DNA of 64,000 bases from Naasia sp. (GCF_025465545.1 NZ_JAODMK010000001.1:54913-118912); one strand, 5' to 3'. Numbered from the stretch's first letter, positions 25,410-35,168 are shown. Notes: generated by a model from the letters alone, not told the origin. Numbers and translations are program-made.

Positions 25410-26381
25410 TCAGCTCGACGCGTAGGAGGCGGCGAGCCGGCGGAGGCCCTCGTCGAGATCGACGGCGGGCGCCCAGCGCAGGTCCCGCCGGGTGAGCCGC
25501 TGGTCGAACCAGTGCGCCGTGGAGAGCTGCTCGGCCAGGAATCGGGTCATCGGCGGCTCGTCGGCGCCGGGGCGCACGCGCCAGGCGGCTTCGACGAGCG
25601 AGCCCGCGAACCGGGCGAGGCCCGGAGGCACGCTCCAGGCCGGCGCCGGGACTCCGGCCGCCGCGCAGATGCCCGCGAGCATCTCGGCGACCGGGCGCGG
25701 CTCCCCGTTGGTGACCACGTAGGCGCGCCCGTGCACGTCGTCGACGCGGTCGAGGGCGGCCCGCAGCGCCGACGCGGCGTTGTCCACGTAGGTGGTGTCG
25801 ATGAGTGCGGCGCCGGAGCCGAGGAGCGGCAGGCGCCGCCTGCGGGCGCGCTCGACGATCCGCGCCACGAGCTGGGTGTCCCCGGGTCCCCACACCAGGT
25901 GCGGGCGCACCGCGACCACCCGCAGCTCGGGCGAGTCGGCGGCGAGGGCGAGGAGCTCCGCCCGCGCCTTCGTTCGCGCGTACTCGCCGCGGGCCCGATC
26001 CGGGTCGGCGGGCGCTGCGCCCTGCCCCGCGAGCGAGCTTCCACCATGGGCCACCGAGGGCGAGGACACGTGGACGAGCCGGGGCACCCCTGCTGCCCGG
26101 GCGGCATCCAGCACCGCACGGGTCCCCTGCACGTTGACCGCTGCGAACTCGGCGGGGTCTCCGGCCAGCGACACCTTCGCGGCGAGGTGCACGATCGCGT
26201 CGGTCCCCGCCACGGCGCAGCGGACGTCGGCGGCGGACGTGAGCGTGCCGAGGGCGTCCTCGGCCCCGGCGATCCCCGAGGGGCGACGCTGGAGGGTGCG
26301 CACCTCGTGGCCTGCGGCGAGAAGGGCCCGCGCGGTCGCCCGGCCGAGGAGCCCGCTGGCCCCCGTCACGAGGACCTTCAC
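25410..26381 (-). CDS. oleD: 2-alkyl-3-oxoalkanoate reductase, olefin pathway
   Basis: 323-residue short-chain/extended dehydrogenase with NAD(P) motif GASGLLG (7-13), catalytic Ser (VHVSSPSV), Tyr134 and Lys138 (YARTK). In the Ole pathway OleD reduces the beta-keto acid made by OleA to the beta-hydroxy acid used by OleC. Its ATG overlaps the oleBC stop by 4 nt and it is the third gene of oleA-oleBC-oleD. Without that context it would be annotated only as a 3-beta-hydroxysteroid dehydrogenase-like epimerase. Confidence 0.88.
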   Translation of the reverse strand: MKVLVTGASGLLGRATARALLAAGHEVRTLQRRPSGIAGAEDALGTLTSAADVRCAVAGTDAIVHLAAKVSLAGDPAEFAAVNVQGTRAVLDAARAAGVPRLVHVSSPSVAHGGSSLAGQGAAPADPDRARGEYARTKARAELLALAADSPELRVVAVRPHLVWGPGDTQLVARIVERARRRRLPLLGSGAALIDTTYVDNAASALRAALDRVDDVHGRAYVVTNGEPRPVAEMLAGICAAAGVPAPAWSVPPGLARFAGSLVEAAWRVRPGADEPPMTRFLAEQLSTAHWFDQRLTRRDLRWAPAVDLDEGLRRLAASYASS

Positions 26382-29071
26382 GGCGCCGTCATCCGCTTCC
26401 CCGAGAGCACGCGCTCCGCCCAGCGCGAGAGCCGGGCACGGTCGATCTTCGAGTTGTGCCGGATGTCGGTGGGCAGGCGCGGCACGGCGAGGACCGCGGC
26501 GAGCGGGACGCCGGCAGCCTCCCGCACGCGGGCGGCGAGCTGCGGTGCGGCGAGGGCGGGCCGGCGAGTGGCGGGCTCCGTCTCGACGACCGCCACCGCC
26601 TGCTGAGTGCCCAGCGGGCCGACGCCCGCGAGGCCGGCGCGACGCACGCCCGGCACCCGCCCGATCCGCTGCTCGGGCGCCACCGGGGTGAGGACGCCGT
26701 CGGCCGTGCTGAGGACGTGCACCAGTCGGCCTTCGATCCAGAGCCGCCCCCCGTGGTCGAACGACCCGACGTCGCCGGTGCGGTGCCCGCGGGCGCCGTC
26801 GGGGAAGCGGAAGTCGGCGTCGCGATCGGTGACCCAGAGACGGGAGTAGCCGCGCTTCAGGTGCGCGGCCGACACCACGATCTCGCCCGGAGCGCCGGGC
26901 CGGGCTGTGGCGGTCGCCGACGGGACTCCCCGGTCGTCGAGTGGAGCGACGGCGATGCGCACGCCGGGGATGGGTGTGCCCACGCAGACTCCGGGGCCGT
27001 CGCCGACCGAGCGGAGCTCGTCGAGCGTGATGTCGGTCAGCAGCAGGCCCTCGGTCATGCCGTAGGGGGTCGATGCGGTGGCGTTGGGCATCAGCCGGGC
27101 GATGCCCTCGAGCAGCCCCCGGTCGACGGGAGCGCCTGCCGACAGGACGGTGCGGACCCCCGTGAGCGCGGTGCGGTCCGCCGGGGTCAGCGACTTCGAG
27201 GTCGCCACGACGTTCGCGACGGCGGCCGGCGAGAGGAACACGACCGTGGCGTCCACGGCGGCGACCGCCGCCGCGACGGCCGGCGCGGTGAGCGTTGCGG
27301 GCGCGGTGACGTCCATGTCGGGCGTCGCCGAGCGGGCGCCGAGCGCGGGACCGAGCAGGGCGAAAGGCGCGAAGCCCGCGACCAGGCCGGTGCCGACGCC
27401 CACGCCGTAGTGCACGGCGAGCACGTCCCGGAGGGCCTGGAGCCGGCCGTGGGTGTAGACCACGCCTTTCGCGGGCCCGGTGGAGCCCGAGGTGAAGAGG
27501 ATCGCCGCGATGTCCTCGGCGGACGGCTCGGCAGCCAGGATCTCGTCGCGCCCCAGCTCGAGGAGCTCGCCGAAGGTGGCGGAGACGCCGAGGGCGCGCC
27601 GCAGAGGCGCCGAGAGCTCACCGGTGGAGATGCGCTGTCCGGGCCAGCCGAGGGCGCGTGCGGCGGCCAGTCCGGGCCGGGCGCCGATGATGTGATCGGG
27701 CCAGGTGCCGACCACCGCACGGCTGAGCCCTCGGAGGCCGAGCCCGGCGTCGGCGACCACGACCACCGCGCCGATCCGCAGGCAGGCGTAGAGGGCGGCC
27801 GTGAGGTCGGCTCCCGGCGGCACGAGGAGCGACACCCGATCGCCCGGGCGCACGCCGGAGCGCACCAGGCCAGCGGCGAGCTGCCGGACCCGGCGGGAGA
27901 GCAGCCGCCAGGAGACCGTCCGCGGCTCGGCGCGTCCGGACGGTGCGAGCTCGACCAGGGCGACGTCGTCGCTCTCGCGCAGCTCGTCGAGGCGGCTCCA
28001 GAGGGGCGGCGAGACAACCTCGGGATCGTCCGCTGCGTCACCCTCGGCCGGCGTCGCTGCCTCACCCGGCTGCGCCACCTCGGCCGCGGTCGGTCCCTTC
28101 CTGGACAGCCAGGAGAGGGCCGCCTCGGCATAGTCGGCGTCCTCGGCGACGAGGTGTCCGGCGCCGGTGAAGCGGTGCACGTCGCCGCCGAGGCGATCGG
28201 ACAGGTCGTCCAGGTAGCGGTCGCTGAAGATCGGGTCCTTCGGCCCCCAGAGCAGGAGGGATGGAACGCCGAGCGCACGCGCCCCCTCCGCGATGCGCTG
28301 GAGCTCCGGCCGGCTCGGGTGGCGCTCGTCGACCGGGATGTCCGCGACGAAGTCCCGGATCCCGCTCCGCCGGGCCGGCTCCCGGTACGGGGCACGGAAC
28401 GCGTCCTTGACGTCGGGGCCGAGCGCCGGCGAGGCGAGCGCGAGAGTGGTCTCCAGGAAGGCGGGAGTGCTGCGGGTGGCCAGGTCGAGCACGCCGGGCC
28501 GGAGGGCGAGGCGCAGCGGCGCGGGGATCGGGTACCCCTCCGGCTGGTGCACGGCGGTGTTCAGGGACAGGACCGCCGCAAGCAGGTCGGGGTGGTCGAC
28601 TGCCCAGCCGAGGGCGACGACCCCGCCCCAGTCGTGACCCAGAGAGACGACCGGGTCCTCCAGCTGCAGGGCATCCGTGAGGTCACCGAGGTCCCTCACC
28701 CGCCGGGCGAGCGGGCGGACCGTGCCGGTGCGCTCCGAGAAGCCCATCTCGAGCTGGTCCGGAGCGATCACCCGCCAGGCATCGCCGCCTGCCGCGGCCT
28801 GCTCGACCGCGGCGGAGAGCAGCCGACGCCAGAGGTAGGACCAGGTGGGATTGCCGTGCACCGCGACGATCGTGCCGACCGCGGTCGTGCCGAGCGCGGC
28901 GAGGGCGGGACCGTTGTCGAGCAGGTGCCAGGTGCGCACGGCGCCGCTGCCGCTCTCCGGCACGTCGAGGAGCCGGGAGAAGGCCGGATCGAGCCCGGGC
29001 AGCCCCCGAGGGGGCACGGCGGCGGGCAGCGAGGCGGGCGTCGCCCGCGAAGGCGACTCCCCCGCGCTCAC
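26378..29071 (-). CDS. oleBC: OleBC fusion: beta-lactone decarboxylase plus beta-lactone synthetase
   Basis: 897 residues in two enzymes. The N-terminal part (to about 325) is a haloalkane-dehalogenase-like alpha/beta hydrolase with HGNPTW (72-77), nucleophile Asp147 (GHDWGG) and catalytic His306 (AGHLV): OleB. An acidic Ala/Pro/Glu linker (about 328-352) joins it to an acyl-adenylate-forming OleC with the ATP motif FTSGSTGPAKGVVYTHG (525-541) and a C-terminal RHNSKIDRARL. OleC closes a beta-lactone and OleB decarboxylates it to a cis-olefin. A natural fusion is known from Micrococcus. The GTG start overlaps the oleA stop by 4 nt. Confidence 0.92.
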   Translation of the reverse strand: MSAGESPSRATPASLPAAVPPRGLPGLDPAFSRLLDVPESGSGAVRTWHLLDNGPALAALGTTAVGTIVAVHGNPTWSYLWRRLLSAAVEQAAAGGDAWRVIAPDQLEMGFSERTGTVRPLARRVRDLGDLTDALQLEDPVVSLGHDWGGVVALGWAVDHPDLLAAVLSLNTAVHQPEGYPIPAPLRLALRPGVLDLATRSTPAFLETTLALASPALGPDVKDAFRAPYREPARRSGIRDFVADIPVDERHPSRPELQRIAEGARALGVPSLLLWGPKDPIFSDRYLDDLSDRLGGDVHRFTGAGHLVAEDADYAEAALSWLSRKGPTAAEVAQPGEAATPAEGDAADDPEVVSPPLWSRLDELRESDDVALVELAPSGRAEPRTVSWRLLSRRVRQLAAGLVRSGVRPGDRVSLLVPPGADLTAALYACLRIGAVVVVADAGLGLRGLSRAVVGTWPDHIIGARPGLAAARALGWPGQRISTGELSAPLRRALGVSATFGELLELGRDEILAAEPSAEDIAAILFTSGSTGPAKGVVYTHGRLQALRDVLAVHYGVGVGTGLVAGFAPFALLGPALGARSATPDMDVTAPATLTAPAVAAAVAAVDATVVFLSPAAVANVVATSKSLTPADRTALTGVRTVLSAGAPVDRGLLEGIARLMPNATASTPYGMTEGLLLTDITLDELRSVGDGPGVCVGTPIPGVRIAVAPLDDRGVPSATATARPGAPGEIVVSAAHLKRGYSRLWVTDRDADFRFPDGARGHRTGDVGSFDHGGRLWIEGRLVHVLSTADGVLTPVAPEQRIGRVPGVRRAGLAGVGPLGTQQAVAVVETEPATRRPALAAPQLAARVREAAGVPLAAVLAVPRLPTDIRHNSKIDRARLSRWAERVLSGKRMTAP

Positions 29072-30090
29072 CAGGCGAGTTCCAGCATCGAGGTGTTGAG
29101 CCCCGAGCCGACGCCCATCAGCAGCACCCGATGCCCCGGGCGGAGCTTCTCGGCCTCGTCCACCAGGGTCATCGGGATGGAGGCGGGTCCCACGTTCCCG
29201 TAGCGCGGGTAGGTGAGCGGGACCCGGGCGCGATCGAGGCCGACCGCCTTCACGATGGCGTTGGTGTGCACGTCCGACACCTGATGCAGGATGTAGCGGT
29301 CCATGCTCTGCCACTTCCAGTCGCGGGTGGCTTCCTTCCAGGCGGACACGACGAGCTCCATGCCGCCCTTCAGGAGCGCCTTGGCGTCGGTGAACATGCC
29401 GTCGACGCTGCCGACGCAGAGCTCGTTGAACTGGGTGGCGGCCCGCGTCACCCCGCCGACGAGGCGGTGACCGTCGGGGTGCCGGTCGGTGCGCCCGAGC
29501 ACCGCGGCCGCCGCGCCGGAGCCGAGGGTGAGGCTCGCGAACTCGCTCATGAAGTCGGCGCGGCCGATGTCCTCGCGGGTCAGCCGCTCGATGGTGTTGG
29601 CCTGGATCTCGTCCGCATCCTCGCCGTCGATGACGACCGCATAGTCGATCTGGCCCGAGTCGATCATCTGGGCGGCGAGGCTCATGCCGTTGACGAAGCC
29701 GAGACAGGCGTTGGCGATGTCGAAGTTGATCGCCGACGACGGCAGGCCGAGCCCGTGGTGCAGGCGGACGGCGACCGACGGCTCGAGGTGCTTGCGGGTG
29801 ACGGAGGTGTTGATCAGCAGGCCGACGGACTCGGGGGCGACTCCGGCCTCGCGCAGGGCCCGCCGTCCCGCGTCGATGGCGGCGTCGTCGAACTGCTGCT
29901 CGCTGCCCCAGTTGCGCCGCTCGTAGATCCCGGCGACGCGCTGGAGCAGCCCCTCGGGCAGCCGCAGGCGACGGAGCACCGGACGGAGCCGGTTGTCGAT
30001 CTGCTCAGAGGTCGTGACTCGTGGAGCAACCGTGCTCGCCACCGAAAGCAGCGACACGTTGTGATGTCTCCACGTTGCGTTCCCGTCCAC
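29068..30090 (-). CDS. oleA: OleA thiolase: head-to-head acyl-CoA condensation
   Basis: 340-residue FabH-like thiolase. Active-site Cys129 lies in FDIANACLGFVNGMSL, the histidine in ILHQVSDVHTNAIV and the Asn in YPRYGNVGPASIP. In this context it condenses two fatty acyl-CoAs head to head to a 2-alkyl-3-keto acid. The operon with oleBC and oleD is what separates it from an ordinary 3-oxoacyl-ACP synthase III. The GTG at 30090 was chosen because ACAGGAG lies just upstream. Confidence 0.92.
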   Translation of the reverse strand: MDGNATWRHHNVSLLSVASTVAPRVTTSEQIDNRLRPVLRRLRLPEGLLQRVAGIYERRNWGSEQQFDDAAIDAGRRALREAGVAPESVGLLINTSVTRKHLEPSVAVRLHHGLGLPSSAINFDIANACLGFVNGMSLAAQMIDSGQIDYAVVIDGEDADEIQANTIERLTREDIGRADFMSEFASLTLGSGAAAAVLGRTDRHPDGHRLVGGVTRAATQFNELCVGSVDGMFTDAKALLKGGMELVVSAWKEATRDWKWQSMDRYILHQVSDVHTNAIVKAVGLDRARVPLTYPRYGNVGPASIPMTLVDEAEKLRPGHRVLLMGVGSGLNTSMLELAW

Positions 30091-30269
30091 ACGGCTCCTG
30101 TCGACTTGCCGGCGCGCAGGTTCTTTCGGCGCGCCGCACCCATTTTCCCCTGCGTCGGCGATCATTCCGACCACCTTGCGGTGCGCGGGCGTGCGGATGC
30201 AGGGGCGTGAGCCAGTGCAACCGCGGCGCAGGCCACAGAATTCCGGGGGCGTGCGAGCGGGGGCGCGGG

Positions 30270-32288
30270 TCAGCGCGTGGCCGCCTTCTTCCCCGAACTG
30301 GTCCTGGAGACGGCGGTGTAGCCCGACTTGGAGCCCGTCACCGTGACGGTGATCGTCCTGCCGGCATCAGCGGAGCGGACCCTGTAGGTGGAGGCGGTGG
30401 CGCCCGTGATCGCGACGCCGTCTCGTCGCCACTCGTAGCGGATCGCGACCGCTGCGGGCGCCCAGGCGCCGGCGGCGGCGGACAGGGTCCTGCCCACGAC
30501 TGCCGTCCCCGAGATGGTCGGCCGAGGTGTCGCGGTCAGCACCCGGCCGATCGCGACCTCGGCGCTCCTGCGGGCGGCTGACGCGTAGCCCGGCTTGCTC
30601 GCGATGACCGTGACGCTGATCGATCGTCCGGCGTCCGCGGCGGAGAGCGTGTACGTCCGGCCGGTGGCACCGGGGATGACGGCGCCCGAGCGCCTCCACT
30701 GGAAGGTGCCCGTGACCGATCCGGGTCCCCAGGTCCCGATGGACATGGTCAGCGTCTCGCCGACGGCCGGGATTCCGCGCAGGATGGGAACGGGCCCGAG
30801 GGACAGTGCGAGGGGAGCTGCGGCAACGACGCGACTCGGCGCACTCTCTGCGGAGGTGCCGCCCGGGTTCGTGGCGCGCACGGTGAAGCTGCGCGGGAGG
30901 CTCCCGACCCCGGGGAAGAGCAGGCGGGTGGCGGTGCCCGCGGATCGGGACAGCGGTCCTCCCGCGGCGGGCGGCCCGGACATGCTGACCGTGTAGTCCG
31001 TGACGGGAGCGTCCGGGGAGGACACCGCGTCCCAGGTGACGAGCACGTTTCCGCCGGACGGCACGGCGGTGAGTCCGGTCGGGGCTGAGGGCGGCGCGGG
31101 CGGCGCGAAGCCCGCCGGATCGGCGAAGATCAAGAGGTTGGGAGTGCCAGGGCCGACGTCGGAGATCCTCGCCGGCGTGGCCGCGCCGAGCAGCGCGGTC
31201 GCCACCTCTGCCGGCGTGGCCCGCGGGAACTGCGAGAGGTAGCGCGCGGCGACCCCGGCGACGTGCGGTGCCGCCATCGACGTGCCGATCATCCCGGCGA
31301 GTCCGGTCGTGCTTCCCGTGGACGCCGAGTAGATCGGCTTGGAGTAGTCGCCGCCGGGTGCGAAGACGTCGACGCAGGTGCCCCAGTTCGAATAGGACGC
31401 GCGAGCGTCGGTCGGGCTCGCGGCGGCCACGGTCAGGGCGTCGGGCGCGCTCGCGGGCGAGGTGCGGCAGGCATCCGAGTTCTCGTTGCCGGCTGCGGCG
31501 ACCACGGTGATGCCGTCCGCGACGGCGGCGGCGACCGCGTCGTTGAACCAGTGGCTCACGGGGCCGCCGATGCTCATGTTGAGCACGGCCGGCGCGCCCG
31601 CCTGGTGGTTCGCCACGACCCACTCCAGGCCGTCCAGCACCTCGAATCCGGTGCTGGTGGAGCCGGAGCAGTTGAGGACCCGCACAGGGATCAGCCGCGC
31701 CTCGGGCGCCACGCCGACGGTCGTGCCCGCGATGGTCCCCGCCACGTGCGTGCCGTGACCGTTGCAGTCGGTGGCGGTCCGCCCGTCCTCAACGGCGTTG
31801 TAGCCGGCGGCCACCCGCCCGGAGAACTGGCCGTGATCGGCTCGGATGCCGGTGTCCACGACGTACACGTCGACGCCCAGGCCACGAGTGCCGGCCGGCG
31901 CGGTGTAGGTCCCGGAGAGCGGCAGATCCCGCTGGTCGAGGCGGTCGATGCCGTAGGAGGGCACGGCGAGCGCGGTGATGGGAAGGTTGGGCTCGAGGAG
32001 CATGTCACGGCGGCGGTCGAGTGCCTCCGCTGCGACGTCCGGGAGGGTCACGGCCAGCACGTCGAGCCTGTCGTAGACGTCCTCGACGGTTCCGCCGGCC
32101 GCGGCGATCGTGGACCGGAAGTCGGTCGCGTCGCCGGTCACGGAGACGAGGTACTCGCTCTCCGATGCGTCGGCGAGTGCGGGCGTGGCGACCAGCGCGG
32201 AGAGCACCACGGCGAGCGCGGCGATCCCCGCCGACACGGTGCGTGCCGCGGACCGCCCCGAGCGAGACTTCCGATTGCTTGACTCCAC
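30270..32288 (-). CDS. secreted subtilisin-like serine protease with FN3 and Ig-like repeats
   Basis: 672-residue export protein. A signal peptide (about 1-40, ALADAS cleavage region) and an inhibitor I9 propeptide (about 45-110) precede the S8 domain with Asp145 (VVDTGIRADH), His178 (CNGHGTHVAGT), Asn268 (AAGNENS) and Ser337 (GTSMAAPHVAG). A fibronectin type III domain and two Ig-like repeats of the form GTxxVGxTLxxxxGxWxP...YxWRR..I.GAT..TY follow. The basic C-terminus lacks an anchor motif. The start is the GTG at 32288, just after GGGGGAAA. The first catalytic triad is intact, so it should be active. Confidence 0.94.
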   Translation of the reverse strand: MESSNRKSRSGRSAARTVSAGIAALAVVLSALVATPALADASESEYLVSVTGDATDFRSTIAAAGGTVEDVYDRLDVLAVTLPDVAAEALDRRRDMLLEPNLPITALAVPSYGIDRLDQRDLPLSGTYTAPAGTRGLGVDVYVVDTGIRADHGQFSGRVAAGYNAVEDGRTATDCNGHGTHVAGTIAGTTVGVAPEARLIPVRVLNCSGSTSTGFEVLDGLEWVVANHQAGAPAVLNMSIGGPVSHWFNDAVAAAVADGITVVAAAGNENSDACRTSPASAPDALTVAAASPTDARASYSNWGTCVDVFAPGGDYSKPIYSASTGSTTGLAGMIGTSMAAPHVAGVAARYLSQFPRATPAEVATALLGAATPARISDVGPGTPNLLIFADPAGFAPPAPPSAPTGLTAVPSGGNVLVTWDAVSSPDAPVTDYTVSMSGPPAAGGPLSRSAGTATRLLFPGVGSLPRSFTVRATNPGGTSAESAPSRVVAAAPLALSLGPVPILRGIPAVGETLTMSIGTWGPGSVTGTFQWRRSGAVIPGATGRTYTLSAADAGRSISVTVIASKPGYASAARRSAEVAIGRVLTATPRPTISGTAVVGRTLSAAAGAWAPAAVAIRYEWRRDGVAITGATASTYRVRSADAGRTITVTVTGSKSGYTAVSRTSSGKKAATR

Positions 32289-32429
32289 GACTTTCCCCCG
32301 CGGCAACGATAAAGGCTGGTGGGAGCCCCAGTTCAGGCCCAGTTGGAGGGGCACGCCTCCGGGGGCCGCTCATCCGGGTGCCGATAGTGTGGGCCTCCCC
32401 CCCACGGCGGGCAGCACTGAAGGGACGCG

Positions 32430-34442
32430 ATGGCCGAGCAGACCGAACGCTCACTCCTGTCGATCGTGGAGGCCTCCATCGCGGAGCTCCGGCATGCGCT
32501 CGACGACCGCACGGTGACGAGCGTTGAGCTCGTGGCCGCGTCGCTGGATCGGATCGGCGTCTACGACCGCAGGGGCATCCGCCTCAACTCGATCCCGGTG
32601 CTCTCCCCCCACGCGTTCGCCGATGCGGCCGCCTCCGACGAGCGCCGCCGCCGAGGCGCGACGCGCGGTCCGCTGGACGGGATCCCCTACACCGTGAAGG
32701 CGAGCTACGCCGTGGCGGGCATGCCGCTGACGAGCGGCTCCCCCGCATTCGAGACGCTCGTCGCACGCCAGGACTCGTTCCTCGTGTCCCGGCTCCGGGC
32801 CGCGGGGGCCGTGCTGATCGGGCTGACGAACATGCCCCCCATGGCCGACGGGGGAATGCAGCGTGGCCTCTACGGCCGCGCCGAGAGCCCGTACAACGGC
32901 GACTTCCTCGCCGCCGCCTGGGTGTCCGGCTCCTCCAACGGCTCGGGCACGTCGACCGCCGCGAGCTTCGCCGCGTTCGGGCTCGGCTCGGAGACGTGGT
33001 CGTCGGGGCGCGCGCCCGCATCGAACAGCGGACTCGTCGCCTACACGCCCTCGCGCGGGATCCTCTCGGTGCGCGGCCTCTGGCCGCTCTGCCCCTCCCT
33101 CGATGTGGCCGTGCCGCACACCCGAAGCGTCGCGGACCTGCTCGAGGTGCTCGAGGTGATCGTGGCGGACGACGCCGACCCCAGCGGGGACTTCTGGCGG
33201 GTGCAGCCATACGTGGAGCTGCCGCGGCCGAGCGATGTGCGGCCCGGCGACTATCGGGGGCTCGCCGACTCCGGCGCCCTGTCCGGCGTGCGCCTCGGCG
33301 TTCCCCGGATGTTCCTCGGCGAGGATCCGGAGCAGCGGGACCCGATCGTGCCGCGGCCCTCAGTGCTGGAACTCTGGAGCTCGGCCCGGCGCGACCTGGA
33401 GGCGCTCGGCGCGACCATCGTCGACGTGGACTTCCCCGCCCTGTCCAACGACGAGGAGGACCGGCCCGGCGCCCGGAACGCGGTCTCGCGGGGCATCCTT
33501 CCGCCCACCTACCTCGAGGACGAGGTGGACTCGCTCGAGCGGTACTCGTGGGAGGACTTCCTCCGCCGCAACGGCGACCCGCAGCTGTCGGGCCTCGACC
33601 AGGTGGACGGGCGCCTGGTGTTCCCCGTCGCCTCCGGAGAGCTGCCGGACCGGTTCGACGATCAGGACCGGAACGAGAAGCTCATCGCGCGGGCCCAGGA
33701 GGTCGGGCCGATCGGCCTCGACGACATCCCCGACCTGGAGTGGACCGTGCGGGGGCTCGAGGAGGTGCGCCGGGTGGACTTCGAGGACTGGCTGGACTCG
33801 CTCGGCCTCGACGGTCTCGTCTTCCCGACCGCCGTCGATGTGGCGCCCGCCAACGCGGACCGGGACGTGGCGGCCAACGACATCGCGCTCCGCAACGGCG
33901 TGCGGGTCGCGACGGGCAACGTGATGGTGCGCCGCCTCGGCATCCCCACGGTCACCGTGACCATGGGCCGGATGAGCGACATCGGCATGCCGGTCGGGCT
34001 CACCTTCGCCGCCGCCGCCTACCGGGACTCCGACCTGCTCCGCTACGCGAGCGCCTTCGAGGCGTCGGGAGCCCGGCGCGCGGCTCCCCCGCGGACGCCG
34101 GCACTGCACGGGCTGCCGGAGCGCGAGGTGGGCGACGGCGACGCGCCCGAGGTGGCCCTCAGCGCCTCGGTGTCCGAGGCAGGCGAGGACGGCCTGGTGA
34201 CGGTCTGGGTGTCCGGCAGCGTCGAGGGCGGCGGCCGGCTCGAGTCTCTGACGGTCTCGGTCGACGGACGACCGGTGGAGGTGCTCCGGGAGGGCACGAG
34301 CTTCCGGGCGGAAGCGTCGGTCCCGGCGCCCGCCGAGCCGCTGAGCGCCTGGATCGGTCCCTACGGCGCCCTCGTGGTGGCGGTCGCACGCACGACCGAC
34401 GGGGCGGCGGGCGGCGCCCACGTGATCGTCGGCGGCGTCTAG
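32430..34442 (+). CDS. amidase-signature hydrolase with C-terminal extra domain
   Basis: 670-residue amidase. The Ser-cisSer-Lys triad region is visible as PYTVKASYA (Lys90), VSGSSNGSGTSTAASF (Ser about 168/169) and GSETWSSGRAPASNSG (Ser about 191/192). It is longer than classical amidases (~470-500): residues from about 575 form an added beta-rich domain (VALSASVSEAGEDGLVTVWV). No signal peptide is seen, so it is probably cytosolic. The substrate is unknown. It is divergent from the subtilisin-like gene. Confidence 0.88.
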   Translation: MAEQTERSLLSIVEASIAELRHALDDRTVTSVELVAASLDRIGVYDRRGIRLNSIPVLSPHAFADAAASDERRRRGATRGPLDGIPYTVKASYAVAGMPLTSGSPAFETLVARQDSFLVSRLRAAGAVLIGLTNMPPMADGGMQRGLYGRAESPYNGDFLAAAWVSGSSNGSGTSTAASFAAFGLGSETWSSGRAPASNSGLVAYTPSRGILSVRGLWPLCPSLDVAVPHTRSVADLLEVLEVIVADDADPSGDFWRVQPYVELPRPSDVRPGDYRGLADSGALSGVRLGVPRMFLGEDPEQRDPIVPRPSVLELWSSARRDLEALGATIVDVDFPALSNDEEDRPGARNAVSRGILPPTYLEDEVDSLERYSWEDFLRRNGDPQLSGLDQVDGRLVFPVASGELPDRFDDQDRNEKLIARAQEVGPIGLDDIPDLEWTVRGLEEVRRVDFEDWLDSLGLDGLVFPTAVDVAPANADRDVAANDIALRNGVRVATGNVMVRRLGIPTVTVTMGRMSDIGMPVGLTFAAAAYRDSDLLRYASAFEASGARRAAPPRTPALHGLPEREVGDGDAPEVALSASVSEAGEDGLVTVWVSGSVEGGGRLESLTVSVDGRPVEVLREGTSFRAEASVPAPAEPLSAWIGPYGALVVAVARTTDGAAGGAHVIVGGV

Positions 34443-34506
34443 ACCGACCCCGCCCGGGTGGCCGGCCTCGCCGGGTGGCCCGCGCCGCCGGGTGCCCGCG
34501 CCCTGT

Positions 34507-34592
34507 CGCTCAGCAGGCATTCCTCGCGAGAGTGGCCTCCCAGACCGGCCTTCCGCCTGCTGGAGCGAATTCTGCCTGCTGGGCGAGAGACC
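34507..34592. repeat. inverted intergenic repeat, copy 2
   Basis: CGCTCAGCAGGCA (34507-34519) and the inverted TTCTGCCTGCTGGGCGAGAG (34570-34589) flank a 50-bp GC-rich spacer that carries a third partial copy (CCGCCTGCTGGAGCGA). The core matches the cluster at 6153-6270. It lies after the amidase stop and before a MarR-family gene. Confidence 0.6.
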
Positions 34593-34621
34593 ACAACGGT
34601 GCTGGCCGAGCACCGACAGCA

Positions 34622-34635
34622 GTTAGCGCACTAAC
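34622..34635. promoter_or_regulatory. MarR/OhrR operator candidate
   Basis: Inverted repeat GTTAG-CGCA-CTAAC, about 20 bp before the start of the MarR-family gene. TTAG(n)CTAA palindromes are typical autoregulatory sites of this family. Confidence 0.55.
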
Positions 34636-34655
34636 GGTCGTCGTATCATGAGATC

Positions 34656-35138
34656 GTGGCCGATCTCCTCGCCCTGGACCGCCAGGTGTGCTTCGCGCTC
34701 GCGGCCACCAGCCGGAGCGTGGTGGGCCTCTACCGGCCCATCCTGGAACCGCTGGGGCTCACTCACCCGCAGTACCTCGTGATGCTCGCGCTGTGGGAGC
34801 GGAGCCCGCGGACCGTCCGGAACATCGCCGACGCGCTGTACCTGGAGTCCGCCACGCTGACGCCGCTGCTGCGCCGGCTCGAGGCTGCGGGGCACGTGAC
34901 GCGGGTGCGGAACCCGGACAACGAGCGCGAGCTGAGCGTGGGCCTCACCGACAGCGGCCGCACCCTGAGGGCGGCTGCCGAGGCGGTTCCCGGCGCGGTC
35001 GTGCAGCGGCTGGGCCTGCCGGTCGAGTTCCTGCAGAGCATCCGCGACGAGCTCACCGAGCTGCTCGATGCCACCCGCAAGGCCTCCGGCGACGCGGCCC
35101 CGGGCCTCGGCGAGCAGGGCCCTCTGCCGTCGGAGTGA
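34656..35138 (+). CDS. MarR-family regulator, OhrR-like
   Basis: 160-residue winged-helix repressor. The N-terminus LDRQVCFALAATSRSVV carries the single cysteine at the position of the peroxide-sensing Cys of OhrR. The HTH is RNIADALYLESATLTPLLRR, then GHVTRVRNPDNERELSVGLT. It probably senses organic hydroperoxides, but no ohr peroxidase gene lies next to it. The GTG start at 34656 lies 20 bp after a palindromic operator, suggesting autoregulation. Confidence 0.88.
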   Translation: MADLLALDRQVCFALAATSRSVVGLYRPILEPLGLTHPQYLVMLALWERSPRTVRNIADALYLESATLTPLLRRLEAAGHVTRVRNPDNERELSVGLTDSGRTLRAAAEAVPGAVVQRLGLPVEFLQSIRDELTELLDATRKASGDAAPGLGEQGPLPSE

Positions 35139-35168
35139 GCCTCCGAGTCCGCTGCCGGGGGCGGTCGC

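Noticed and set aside
26456..29203. 915-codon open frame opposite oleBC
   Set aside because: Antisense shadow of a gene with intact catalytic motifs on the other strand; no recognisable domain or ribosome-binding site.
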